In this document: one piece after another, positions 36,583 to 46,500 of the stretch | Position numbering within the stretch: position 1 is the first letter of the stretch | How the letters are laid out: the number at the start of each line of letters is the position of its first letter | Origin: Chitinimonas arctica | Lineage (GTDB): Bacteria; Pseudomonadota; Gammaproteobacteria; Burkholderiales; Chitinimonadaceae | Length of the DNA stretch: 64,000 nt | Assembly: GCF_007431345.1 (NCBI RefSeq) | Contig: NZ_CP041730.1 | Span: 1,426,001 to 1,490,000 of the forward strand | Direction of reading: 5' to 3' | Translations under genes and position numbers: made by a program | The notes under the pieces: model-generated | Seen by the model: only the letters and a program-made list of their open reading frames with translations | Database searches by the model: none | Told to the model about the DNA's origin: nothing

Positions 36583-37230
36583 TTAAGCAAGGGCCTGACG
36601 CGAGGTAATCACCTGATCCACCAGGCCATAAGCCTGGGCTTCGGCGGCAGTCATGAAATTATCGCGGTCGCTGTCGCGGGTGATCTCTTCCAGAGAACGC
36701 CCGGTGTGCTCCGACATCAGCTTGTTCAGCCGCTCGCGCAGGCTGAGGATGTACTTGGCATGGATCTCGATATCGGTCGCCTGGCCCTGGTAACCGCCCA
36801 GTGGCTGGTGAATCATGACCGTCGAATTGGGCAGGGCAAAACGCTTGCCCTTGGTGCCGGCCTGCAACAGGAAAGCACCCATGCTGGCCGCCATGCCCAC
36901 GCACAGGGTGGAAACATCCGGCTTGATGAATTGCATGGTGTCGTAGATCGACATACCGGCCGAGATGGACCCGCCCGGGCTGTTGATGTACAGGAAGATG
37001 TCCTTGTCCGGATTCTCGGATTCCAGGAAGAGCATCTGCGCGACCACCACATTGGCGGTGACGTCGTTTACCGGACCTACCAGGAAGATCACCCGTTCCT
37101 TCAAAAGGCGGGAATAGATGTCGTAGGCACGCTCCCCGCGACCACTCTGTTCGATCACCATCGGCACATAGCCGAGGCCCTGTGGTTCGGTTTGGGTATT
37201 GCGCCAGTCGGCGGGATTCCAGTTGCTCAT
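36583..37230 (-). CDS. clpP: ClpP serine peptidase
   Basis: 215 aa. The catalytic Ser is in GMAASMGAFLL, the His in MIHQPLGGYQG, and the Asp lies in the later DRDNFM region. An N-terminal extension of about 15 residues is probably removed on assembly. It forms the 14-mer chamber used by ClpX. It lies between tig and clpX as in most proteobacteria. Confidence 0.97.
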   Translation of the reverse strand: MSNWNPADWRNTQTEPQGLGYVPMVIEQSGRGERAYDIYSRLLKERVIFLVGPVNDVTANVVVAQMLFLESENPDKDIFLYINSPGGSISAGMSIYDTMQFIKPDVSTLCVGMAASMGAFLLQAGTKGKRFALPNSTVMIHQPLGGYQGQATDIEIHAKYILSLRERLNKLMSEHTGRSLEEITRDSDRDNFMTAAEAQAYGLVDQVITSRQALA

Positions 37231-37357
37231 GCTGTCCTTCTCAATCGGCGAGTCGTAGAGGGGTGCCGGATGAAAAAAGGCCCGGCCGGCACTTACCTAT
37301 CTTAAGGTAAGGCGGGCGAGCCCGTTTTCAAGCAGCGGCTAGAACTTTAGACAAACG

Positions 37358-38659
37358 TCAGGCTTGTTGGCCCATCAGTTCATCAAATGCCAACTGCTTT
37401 TCGACCGTCTTGGCCTTGGCAAACACAAACTCAACCACATTGTCTTCCAATGCCAGTGCTTCCGGCCCTTCGAGGCGATCCCGGCTGGCATAGTACCACT
37501 TGACCACATCTTCCGGATGCTCATAGCTCTCGGCGAATTCTTCGACGATGGCGGTGATCTGCTCCGGCTTGGCTTGCAGGCCGTTGGCGCGCACCACTTC
37601 GGCGAGGATCAGGCCCAGGCTGACGCGGCGCTTGGCTTGTTCTTCGAACAGTTCCTGCGGGAAAGGCATGTCCTTGGGGTCGAAGCCGCGTTGTTGCATT
37701 TCCTGCTTGGCGTTTTCGACCAGACGGCCGATTTCCTGGCCGATCAGCGCGCGCGGCACTTCGATCGGGCTGACTTCCAGCAGGGCTTGCATGACCGCTT
37801 CTTTGGCACGGGCGGTCAGGCGACGCTTCACTTCGCGTTCGACGTTCTTGCGGATCTCGGCGCGCAGCTTGGCCACATCGCCATCGGCGATACCCAGCAG
37901 CTTGGCGAATTCGCTGTCCAGCTCGGGCACTTGCGCGCCGGCCACGTTCTTCACGCTGACTTCGAACTGGGCGGTCTTGCCGGCCACTTCCTTGCCTTGG
38001 TATTCAGCCGGGAAGGACAGGTCGAAAGTCTTGCTGTCGCCTTCCTTCATGCCCAGCACGGCGCTGTCGAATTCCGGCAGCATCTGGCCTTCGCCAGCCT
38101 GGAAGGCATAGTTCTCGCTGGAGCCGCCGGCAAAGGCGACACCGTCGATGGTGCCCTTGAAGTCGACGATCACGCGATCGCCCTTCTCGGCGGCACGTTC
38201 GACGCGATCGAAACGGGTGCGCTGCTTACGCAGGATCTCGATGGTCTTGTCCACTTCGGCATCGGTCACGGCCAATACCGGACGCTCGATTTCCTTGCCG
38301 GACAGGTCACCCACCACGACTTCGGGGTAAACCTCGAAGGTGGCGCTGAAATTGAATGCATCGCCTTCGGCCGGCTTGCCTTCAAAACGGGGGAAGCCCG
38401 CCACGCGCAGCGCTTGTGCCTGCACTGCCTTGGCGAATGCCGATTGCACTTGCTCGCCCAGTACTTCTTCGCGAACCTGCATGCCGTAATTGGCCGCCAC
38501 CAGCTTCATGGGCGCCTTGCCCGGGCGGAAGCCCTGGATACGTGCGTTACGCGCCACCTTCTTGAGACGGGCATCCACGGCGGTTTCGATATCGGCGGAC
38601 GGGATGGCGAAGTCGAGACGACGCTCCAGTTGGCCCAGCGTTTCCAGTTGTGCTTGCAT
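37358..38659 (-). CDS. tig: Trigger factor
   Basis: 433 aa from the ATG at 38659 (a TTG two codons earlier is less likely). The ribosome-binding N domain carries the signature GFRPGKAP, followed by a central FKBP-type isomerase domain (about 160-245) and a helical C-terminal chaperone domain. It folds nascent chains at the ribosome exit and heads the tig-clpP-clpX-lon block. Confidence 0.97.
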   Translation of the reverse strand: MQAQLETLGQLERRLDFAIPSADIETAVDARLKKVARNARIQGFRPGKAPMKLVAANYGMQVREEVLGEQVQSAFAKAVQAQALRVAGFPRFEGKPAEGDAFNFSATFEVYPEVVVGDLSGKEIERPVLAVTDAEVDKTIEILRKQRTRFDRVERAAEKGDRVIVDFKGTIDGVAFAGGSSENYAFQAGEGQMLPEFDSAVLGMKEGDSKTFDLSFPAEYQGKEVAGKTAQFEVSVKNVAGAQVPELDSEFAKLLGIADGDVAKLRAEIRKNVEREVKRRLTARAKEAVMQALLEVSPIEVPRALIGQEIGRLVENAKQEMQQRGFDPKDMPFPQELFEEQAKRRVSLGLILAEVVRANGLQAKPEQITAIVEEFAESYEHPEDVVKWYYASRDRLEGPEALALEDNVVEFVFAKAKTVEKQLAFDELMGQQA

Positions 38660-38844
38660 GGTCAATCTATCCTGTGTTGCGAATATGCGCTCAAACCGCC
38701 GGCAGGTGCCGACGACTAAAATAATCCCGTGGCGTAGGAGAATGCGCTCGGCACCTCTCCCACACTAAGCCCGCGATTGTCTGAAACTTTTCGGTAATTG
38801 GCAAGGCGTAGTTGCGCGCCAGTACGCCGACGCTTTCGGACATA

Positions 38845-38885
38845 CAAAAAAAGCCGCCTGGGGGCATCCCATTGCGGCTTTTTCA
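38845..38885 (-). terminator. Terminator after tRNA-Leu
   Basis: AAGCCGC pairs with GCGGCTT around a 16-base loop, with seven U on the minus strand. Confidence 0.8.
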
Positions 38886-38899
38886 TCCTTGCTTGCAGC

Positions 38900-38984
38900 T
38901 GGTGGGGGGTAAGAGACTCGAACTCTTACACCTCGCGGCGCCAGAACCTAAATCTGGTGCGTCTACCAATTCCGCCAACCCCCC
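38900..38984 (-). tRNA. tRNA-Leu(UAG)
   Basis: 85 nt with encoded CCA and a long variable arm as in Leu tRNAs. Acceptor GGGGGGT pairs with ACCCCCC; the anticodon stem CCAGA/TCTGG holds loop TTTAGGT (anticodon UAG). Unrelated in position to the tRNA-Leu(UAA) fragment at 26 kb. Confidence 0.96.
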
Positions 38985-39073
38985 CACGACCTTGCCTTGG
39001 CAAGGAGGCGAGGATTATAGGCGAGAACCGGCAAAAACACCACAGATCATCATTCCGACAGAAGCCACGCCCA

Positions 39074-39811
39074 CTAATCGCCAAATTTGATCGTGCGCGC
39101 CGCATCCGGGCCGCCCGGCCCGATCTGGCCAAGGAAGGGAGCCAGCTGTGCTTCCGCCCCAGGCGCGGCCTTCAGGCTGACTTCACCGCGAAGGCCCTGC
39201 TTCGCCTGCCAGTCACCCCCGCCATTCAATTGCAGCACACCCGCCAGGGTCGCCAGCTGCAATCGCCAGCCGTCGCCGGCCGGCACCAGGGTGGCACGGT
39301 AGTCGCCCAAGGGATTGAGGCTGGGAACCAGGGTGGAAGTCGCGCCCAGCCAATCCACGCTGAGCTGGCCGACCGGCTTGCCGTCCTTCCAATGCAGCTC
39401 GGGACTGGCCACGCGTAGCTGGCCGGTAAGGCCATAGGCACGGGTGCGTGCATCGAGCCGCAGCAAGGGGCCGGCGGCGAAGGTCAGATCGGCCTCGCGC
39501 AGTTCCAACCCACCCAAGCCAAACGACAGCAGCGCCTGGCCACCGTCGAGTTTGATGGCATAGCCCAGCTTGCCGCGCAGCAGGCCGGCAGGCTGCCAGG
39601 CCCATTCCAGCCGCTCGGCCAGCGCCGCATCCTGCAGGATAGGCTGGGCCGAACCCTGCCACAGACTGCCCTGGCTGGCCGCCAGCTGCAATTTACCGTC
39701 GGTCTGCGCCGCCACCACCATGCCCAGGATACTGGCCGGCAAGCGCAGCACCAGGAAAAGCAGGGTCAATAGCACCAGCGCCACCCACCATGGCCAAGTC
39801 AGCCGCTTCAT
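39074..39811 (-). CDS. gspN: Type II secretion protein GspN
   Basis: 245 aa from the ATG at 39811, which overlaps the gspM stop as ATGA. One N-terminal membrane helix (about 8-28) is followed by a beta-rich periplasmic domain with GSLWQGSA and LEWAWQPAGLLRGKLGY, typical of GspN. GspN is an optional part of type II systems. Last gene of a gspL-gspM-gspN set. Confidence 0.88.
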   Translation of the reverse strand: MKRLTWPWWVALVLLTLLFLVLRLPASILGMVVAAQTDGKLQLAASQGSLWQGSAQPILQDAALAERLEWAWQPAGLLRGKLGYAIKLDGGQALLSFGLGGLELREADLTFAAGPLLRLDARTRAYGLTGQLRVASPELHWKDGKPVGQLSVDWLGATSTLVPSLNPLGDYRATLVPAGDGWRLQLATLAGVLQLNGGGDWQAKQGLRGEVSLKAAPGAEAQLAPFLGQIGPGGPDAARTIKFGD

Positions 39812-40278
39812 CGCGTCCACTCCAGGTCGGCATCGACGGTGTCCGTGCCATCCGGTGAACGTACCGACAGTTTGCTGAGCTTCCAGCCTTGCGACTGGGC
39901 GGCCGCCATCAGCGCGGTCAGGCTGGGCCAGGCGACGGACTTGGCGTGCACCGCGCCATGCTTGTCATCCTTGCTATCGACCGTTGCGGTGCCAGCGGGC
40001 CAACCCGCCGCCATCACCAGGGCTGAGATATCGCCGCTATTGGCTGCACCGGCCGGCTGCCCCTTGGCTTCTTGCAGATCACGCTGAAAACGCGCCACGT
40101 CGGCCCGCAAGCCCGGCAGGCTGGCTTGCAGGCGAGCCCGTTCGCGCGCTACCGGCGCGATGACCAGGCCATAGATCAGGGCAAGCAGCAACAAGCCACC
40201 ACCGGCGGCCAGAATGGCGCGTTCGCGCGTATTGCGCTGCTTCCAGAATTCGATCAGGGGAGCGAGATGGGATTTCAT
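39808..40278 (-). CDS. gspM: Type II secretion protein GspM
   Basis: 156 aa. A short cytoplasmic tail with a W-K-Q-R-N-T-R-E-R-A motif is followed by one membrane helix (about 22-40) and a ferredoxin-like periplasmic domain. It pairs with GspL in the inner-membrane platform. ATGA overlap with gspL. Confidence 0.88.
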   Translation of the reverse strand: MKSHLAPLIEFWKQRNTRERAILAAGGGLLLLALIYGLVIAPVARERARLQASLPGLRADVARFQRDLQEAKGQPAGAANSGDISALVMAAGWPAGTATVDSKDDKHGAVHAKSVAWPSLTALMAAAQSQGWKLSKLSVRSPDGTDTVDADLEWTR

Positions 40279-41438
40279 GGATTGGGTGTCAGGCTCAGTC
40301 GGGTACGGTCGTTTCCGCTCGGGCTGGTTTCCACCTTGCCGTTTTGCGACAGGGTTTGCACCAGTGCGGCCAATTGCTCGGGCTTGGCCAGGTATTCGGC
40401 CTGGAAGCGCCCGTCGGCATACTCCAGCGCCAGCAGCTTGATCTCACCCGCCATCAGGCGGGGAGCGGTATTGAGTAGCGCGGTCAGGGCGCCACTGCTG
40501 GTTGGTGCGGCGGTGGCCTTGCTGCTCAACATGGTTTGCAATTGCAGCTGGGCATCGACGATAGGCGTATTGGGAAAAGCCTGGCTGAAGGCGCCATTGA
40601 TACTCTGCTTGAGCGCCCCCTCCTCGCTCCGCCAACTCCACCATTGGCCGAGCAAGGTCACCAGGCAAAGGGCGAGCGCGCTACCGGCCAGTACGCCCGC
40701 CGGTTTGAGTCGAGGCCAGTCCACATCGATCTGCGCCCCGGCGGCAAACTCGCCCTGCATCAGATTGATCGCGTCGCTTTCGACCGTGGCGGCGAAGATA
40801 TCGCCCGCGTACAGCGACACCGGGCAACCCAGCCTGAGTTGCCAGCGGGCCAGATCAACCTGCTCGGCCAAGGCCGGCTCGATCGCCAGCGACAGGCTCT
40901 CCAGCTCGCCCAGCGCGGCGACCAGCAGCGCAGGCGGTTCGGTCGGCGAGGCCGCATCGAACCATTGCGCGGTTTCCTGGCTGCGCCTGGCCCAGCCATT
41001 GCCGTACCAAAGCAACATGCCGCCATCGCCCGGCACCAGGACGTCCGCCGCCCAGGCAGCACGTGGGCGGCGCCCGACCTGGGTCAGGGTATTGAGCAGC
41101 TCGGCGAAGAATTCACGCTGCACAGCAGCGACGCGGCACTGCTCGCCGGCCAACTGGTGGGCTAGATGTTGCTCCGCAGGCTCCGACAGCAAAACCTGGT
41201 CCAGCGCGAAAGGCAGTAGTTTGCCAGCCTGGCGGCCGGCGCCTTTCGGCAGGGTAACGGTGGCGCGCAACACCCTCGCCGGCGGGAGGAACAGCTCGAC
41301 CCGGCTGGCAGCCGGCAGCTGGCTCAAGGCGGAACGGCCATGGCCGATCTGGCTGCCGGTCTGGGTGCGCCAGGCGACTTCGGTCGCAGCACTGGCGGGT
41401 AAAGAGGATTCGGCAGGAAAGAGTCGCAGTATGGTCAC
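40275..41438 (-). CDS. gspL: Type II secretion protein GspL
   Basis: 387 aa from the GTG at 41438 (VTILRLFP); the frame is open for 50 more codons upstream but these have no protein character. An actin-like cytoplasmic domain (about 1-235) binds GspE, one membrane helix lies at about 247-267, and a small periplasmic domain follows. The other genes of this canonical system must lie elsewhere, since the 5-15 kb operon encodes a different machine. Confidence 0.9.
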   Translation of the reverse strand: MTILRLFPAESSLPASAATEVAWRTQTGSQIGHGRSALSQLPAASRVELFLPPARVLRATVTLPKGAGRQAGKLLPFALDQVLLSEPAEQHLAHQLAGEQCRVAAVQREFFAELLNTLTQVGRRPRAAWAADVLVPGDGGMLLWYGNGWARRSQETAQWFDAASPTEPPALLVAALGELESLSLAIEPALAEQVDLARWQLRLGCPVSLYAGDIFAATVESDAINLMQGEFAAGAQIDVDWPRLKPAGVLAGSALALCLVTLLGQWWSWRSEEGALKQSINGAFSQAFPNTPIVDAQLQLQTMLSSKATAAPTSSGALTALLNTAPRLMAGEIKLLALEYADGRFQAEYLAKPEQLAALVQTLSQNGKVETSPSGNDRTRLSLTPNP

Positions 41439-41784
41439 GACGGGGGCCGCTTGAAAGTGGGTGGGAAAATGCGCGCCAGTATGACACAGCACCGGCGGGC
41501 AGCGAGGCCCAACAGGGCGTAGAAGCGTTGCTGTAGAACTTTTCCGACAATGCCGCCGGGACGGGCGCGAATCGACGATATGCCTCATCGCCCCCGAAGC
41601 TCGGTCTTTACGGCACCTCCGAACACATCACCACTCGAGCGTAAGCGAGGCTCCCTCGCGGCGCGAGGGCGGGGCCGCCCGGGTGAGGGAGAGTGGGATA
41701 AATCAGCGAGGAATCGTTGAGATATTCACGGTCCGCAAACACACGGCTCTGCCGGGTGCTGCTCCAAGCGCTCAGCCTTCCCAC
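41439..41784. other. Intergenic DNA with GC-rich nested inverted repeats
   Basis: No gene between gspL and gltX. At 41651-41691 CTCCCTC pairs with GAGGGAG, enclosing CCCTCGC-GGC-GCGAGGG and a second small hairpin, so the DNA can form a branched structure. It may be a dispersed chromosomal repeat or a structured leader. Confidence 0.5.
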
Positions 41785-41811
41785 TTGTTCGGAGCTTCCA
41801 TAGCGTAAAAT
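41785..41811 (+). promoter_or_regulatory. Candidate gltX promoter
   Basis: TTGTTC (41785-41790), 15 bases, TAAAAT (41806-41811), about 31 bases before the gltX ATG. The spacer is shorter than ideal. Confidence 0.4.
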
Positions 41812-41842
41812 GCCGGTTTTCCGCTTTCAAAACCGGCCCATC

Positions 41843-43240
41843 ATGACCGTTCGCACCCGCTTCGCTCCCTCCCCCACCGGCCTACTGCACATTGGCGGCG
41901 TACGTACCGCTCTGTTCAGTTGGGCGTACGCACGCAAGCAGCAAGGCGTATTCGTGCTGCGCATCGAGGACACCGACCTGGAACGCTCCACCCCGGAATC
42001 GGTGCAAGCCATCCTGGACGGCATGCACTGGGTGGGCCTTGGCTATGACGAAGGTCCGTTCTATCAGATGCAGCGCATGGATCGCTATAAGGCGGTACTG
42101 AAGGACATGCTGGTCACCGGCACCGCCTACCATTGCTACTGCAGCCGCGAAGAATTGGACCAGATGCGCGCCGAAGCGGAAGCGCGCGGCGAGAAGCCGC
42201 GCTACGATCGCCGCTGGCGGCCCGAGCGCGGCAAGCAATTGCCGGAGATTCCCGCCGGCGTGGCGCCGGTCATCCGCTTCCGCAATCCGATCGACGGGGT
42301 TGTCGCCTGGGATGATGCGGTCAAGGGACGTATCGAGATCGGCAATGCCGAGCTGGACGACCTGATCATCGCCCGCCCGGACGGCACGCCCACCTACAAT
42401 TTCTGCGTGGTGGTGGACGACTGGGACATGGGCATCAGCCATGTCATCCGCGGCGACGACCATGTCAACAACACCCCGCGCCAAATCAATATCCTGGCTG
42501 CGCTTGGCGCCCCCCTGCCCATCTACGGCCACTTGCCCATGATCCTGAATGCGGACGGCCAGAAGATGAGCAAACGCCGCGATGCGGTCAGCGTGGTGGA
42601 TTACAGCGAACAGGGTATTTTGCCGGAAGCCTTGCTCAACTATCTGGCGCGGCTGGGCTGGGGCCATGGCGACGAGGAATTCTTCACCCTGGAACAGTTC
42701 GTCGAATGGTTCGACCTGAAGAACGTCAGCCCCAGTCCTTCACGCTTCGACCGGGACAAGATGCTGTGGATCAATCAACAGCATATGAAAGCCGCGGACA
42801 ATGCCCGCCTGGCGGAACTGACCCGACCGTTCCTGACCAAACTGGGCTGCGATACCGAACAGGGCCCGGCCCTGCCGGCGGTGATCGCCATGCTGAAGGA
42901 ACGCGTCAGCAACCTGGTCGACCTGGCCGCCCAAGCCGGCTACTTCTATCGCCACGAAGCGGCGCCGGCCGAACTGGCCGCCCAGCATCTGAACGAGGAA
43001 GGCCGTGCGCGCCTGGCGCGATTCCGCGCCATCCTGGCGCAAACCGAATGGGAAACCGCCGCACTGTCCGCCGCCATCAAGACCTTTGTCGCCGCCGAAG
43101 GCGTCAAGATGCCGCTGATTGCCATGCCACTGCGGGCCGCCGTGTGCGGCACCACCCAGACGCCGTCGATCGACCAGGTGCTCGCGCTGCTTGGCCAGCA
43201 GGAAGTACTGAAACGCCTGGATGCCGTCCTGAACGCATAG
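41843..43240 (+). CDS. gltX: Glutamyl-tRNA synthetase
   Basis: 465 aa from the ATG at 41843. The class I motifs are present: FAPSPTGLLHIGG with the HIGH-like site, and KMSKRRD as the KMSKS loop. The C-terminal anticodon-binding part is complete. It charges tRNA-Glu with glutamate. The upstream ATG at 41810 lies within the probable promoter and is not used. Confidence 0.97.
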   Translation: MTVRTRFAPSPTGLLHIGGVRTALFSWAYARKQQGVFVLRIEDTDLERSTPESVQAILDGMHWVGLGYDEGPFYQMQRMDRYKAVLKDMLVTGTAYHCYCSREELDQMRAEAEARGEKPRYDRRWRPERGKQLPEIPAGVAPVIRFRNPIDGVVAWDDAVKGRIEIGNAELDDLIIARPDGTPTYNFCVVVDDWDMGISHVIRGDDHVNNTPRQINILAALGAPLPIYGHLPMILNADGQKMSKRRDAVSVVDYSEQGILPEALLNYLARLGWGHGDEEFFTLEQFVEWFDLKNVSPSPSRFDRDKMLWINQQHMKAADNARLAELTRPFLTKLGCDTEQGPALPAVIAMLKERVSNLVDLAAQAGYFYRHEAAPAELAAQHLNEEGRARLARFRAILAQTEWETAALSAAIKTFVAAEGVKMPLIAMPLRAAVCGTTQTPSIDQVLALLGQQEVLKRLDAVLNA

Positions 43241-43264
43241 CCACGACGCGAAACACGCGCTGAA

Positions 43265-43302
43265 AAGGGCCGCATGGTTTACGACCTGCGGCCCTTATTT
43301 TT
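43265..43302 (+). terminator. gltX terminator
   Basis: AAGGGCCGCA and TGCGGCCCTT form a 10-bp stem with a 12-base loop, followed by ATTTTT. Confidence 0.9.
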
Positions 43303-43503
43303 CCCCGATTTGCTGCCGCACGGCAGGGCAGGCGGAAGCCGACGACGGGTTTCGGCGCCGCTTTTGGCAAATTTGTGTAAATACAAGCGGCATTTGGCCG
43401 GTACAAGCACTAGATTGAGCTTTGCGAATGGTAAAAAATGCCGCCGGCCGGCGCCATTGCACGGCTAGCCCGCAGGCGTCACCAAGCCGGACGGCTTTTC
43501 CGG

Positions 43504-43509
43504 TAAAAT
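43504..43509 (+). promoter_or_regulatory. Candidate -10 box of purL
   Basis: TAAAAT 41 bases before the purL ATG; no good -35 is seen. The 200 bases between the gltX terminator and here hold no gene. Confidence 0.3.
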
Positions 43510-43549
43510 TCGCAGCCTCTCGTAGCCCAACCAGACCGGTTCGCTCCAT

Positions 43550-46500
43550 ATGCCCACCCACATCAAGCTGCGCGGGGGCCTTGCCCTCTCGGCCTTCCGC
43601 CTCGACAAACTGACTAACGGCCTGAAAGCGGCCGGCGTCAGCGGCCTTGCCCCCTACGCCGAGTTCTGGCATTTCATCGAGCTGGAAGGCGCCCTCGACG
43701 CGGATGAAGAAGCCAAGCTGGCGCAGATCCTGCACGATGCCAATCCGGCCGAACCGGCCCGCGCCAACGGCTCCATGGTGTTGATCACGCCGCGCGTGGG
43801 CACCATTTCGCCCTGGTCGTCCAAGGCCACGGACATCCTGCGCCTATGCGGCCTGAGCAAGGTACTGCGTATCGAGCGCGGCGTCGCCCTGTATGCCGGC
43901 CGCCAGCTGAACGCGGCCGAACAGGCTACCCTGGCCGAACTCGCGCATGACCGCATGACCGAAACCGTCTGGGACAGCTTCGACGGTACCGAAGCGCTAT
44001 TCCGCCATATCGCCCCGCAGCCCTTGGCCAGCGTGGATATCCTCGGCGCCGGCCGGCCGGCGCTGGAAGCCGCCAACCGCGAGATGGGCCTGGCCCTGTC
44101 GGCCGATGAGGTGGATTATCTGGTGGAGAATTTCCGCAAACTGGGCCGCAATCCGAACGACATCGAATTGATGATGTTCGCGCAGGCCAACTCGGAACAT
44201 TGTCGCCACAAGATCTTCAATGCCGACTTCGTGATCGACGGCGAAGCACAGGACAAGACCCTGTTCGGCATGATACGCGACACCCATAAGGCGCATCCGG
44301 AAGGCACCGTGGTCGCCTATTCGGATAACTCCTCGGTGATCGAAGGCGCCGGCATTCTGCGTTTCCATCCGGAACCCGGCAGCCAGACCTATCGCTACCA
44401 CGCCCGCCCTACCCATATCCTGATGAAGGTGGAGACGCACAACCACCCCACCGCCATTTCGCCCTTCGCCGGCGCATCCACCGGCTCAGGCGGCGAGATC
44501 CGCGACGAAGGCGCGACCGGCCGCGGTTCGCGGCCAAAGGCCGGGCTGGCCGGCTTTACCGTCTCCAACCTGAATATTCCCGGCTTCAAACAGCCCTGGG
44601 AAGTCCATTCGGACACTCAGCTCGAATACGGCAAGCCGCAGCGCATCGTATCCGCCTTGCAGATCATGCTGGATGGCCCGATTGGCGCCGCGTCCTTCAA
44701 CAATGAGTTCGGCCGCCCCAATCTGACCGGCTACTTCCGTACCTTCGAGGAAAGCTACCTGGGCGAGATGCGCGGCTACCACAAGCCCATCATGATCGCC
44801 GGCGGCTTGGGCAATATCGACGGCGACCATGTCGGCAAGCACGACATCCCGGCCGGCGCATTGATCGTCGTACTGGGCGGCCCCGGCATGCTGATCGGCC
44901 TGGGCGGCGGCGCCGCCTCGTCGATGGATACCGGCGCCAACGCCGCCGATCTGGATTTCGATTCGGTCCAGCGCGGCAACCCGGAAATCGAACGGCGCGC
45001 GCAGGAAGTCATCGACCGCTGCTGGCAGCTGGGCGACAAGAACCCCATCCTCAGCATCCACGATGTCGGCGCCGGCGGACTATCCAACGCGCTGCCCGAG
45101 CTGGTACACGGTTCGGCGCGCGGCGCCAAATTTTCGCTGCGCGATATCCATATCGAAGAAAAGGGCATGTCGCCGCTGCAGATCTGGTGCAATGAATCGC
45201 AGGAACGCTATGTTCTGGCCATTCTGGCCAGCGATCTGGACAATTTCCGCGCCATGGCGGAACGTGAGCGCTGCCCCTTCGCGGTAGTCGGCACCGCCAC
45301 GCTGGAACAGCAGCTGGAAGTGGCGGACAGCCATTTCGGCAACAAGCCGGTCGATATGCCCATGGACGTGCTGCTGGGCAAGCCGCCCAAGATGACGCGC
45401 GAAGTGCAGCGGCTGGACCCGCCGCTGCCCATGTTCGACTCCTCTTCCCTTGATCTGCACGACGCCGCCTACCGGGTGTTGCGCCTGCCGGCCGTGGCTG
45501 ACAAGAGCTTCTTGATCACCATCGGCGACCGCTCGGTCGGTGGCATGACCGCCCGCGACCAGATGGTCGGCCCCTGGCAGGTGCCGGTAGCCGACGTGGC
45601 CGTCACCACCATGGGCTATGAAACCTACCTGGGCGAAGCAATGGCGATGGGCGAACGCACGCCGCTGGCACTGATCTCCGGCCCGTCATCCGGCCGCCTG
45701 GCGGTAGGCGAAGCGCTGACCAACCTGGCCGCCGCGCCGATCGCCAAACTGGGCGACGTCAAGCTGTCGGCCAACTGGATGGCCGCCGCCGGCCATCCGG
45801 GCGAAGATGCCAAGCTGTTCGATACCGTCAAGGCGGTACGCGATCTCAGCATCGCGCTGGGCATCAGCATTCCGGTCGGCAAGGACAGCCTGTCCATGAA
45901 GACGGTATGGCAGGAGCAGGGGCAGGACCGCGCGGTGATCGCACCGCTGTCGCTGATCGTCTCCGCCTTCGCACCGGTGACCGATGTCCGCCGCACCCTG
46001 ACACCGCAACTGCGTACCGACCAGGGCGATACCGACCTGCTGCTGATCGACCTGGGCAACGGCAAATGCCGCCTGTCCGGTTCGGCCCTCGCGCAAGTCT
46101 ACAAGCAGGTCGGCAACCATATGCCCGACCTGGAGAATCCACAGGCCCTGGCCGACTTCTTTGGCGTGGTGCAACAGCTCAATGCCCAAGGCAAGCTGCT
46201 GGCCTACCACGACCGCGGCGACGGCGGCCTGCTGGCGACACTGGTGGAGATGATGTTCGCCGGCCATGTCGGCGTCACCTTGGACGTGGACGAGCTGTGC
46301 ATCGAACGTCGCCGCAATGAACGCGAATACGGAGAGATCAACCCCGAGTCGGTTGCCCGCGCCGAGAACGGCCGCCTGATGGGCGTGCTGTTCAATGAGG
46401 AGCTGGGCGCCGTGCTGCAGGTACGCCGCAGCGACACCCATGCGGTAATGGCAGCCTTCTTCGCGGTCGGTATCCGCAGCCAGCTGCATGTCATCGGCAC

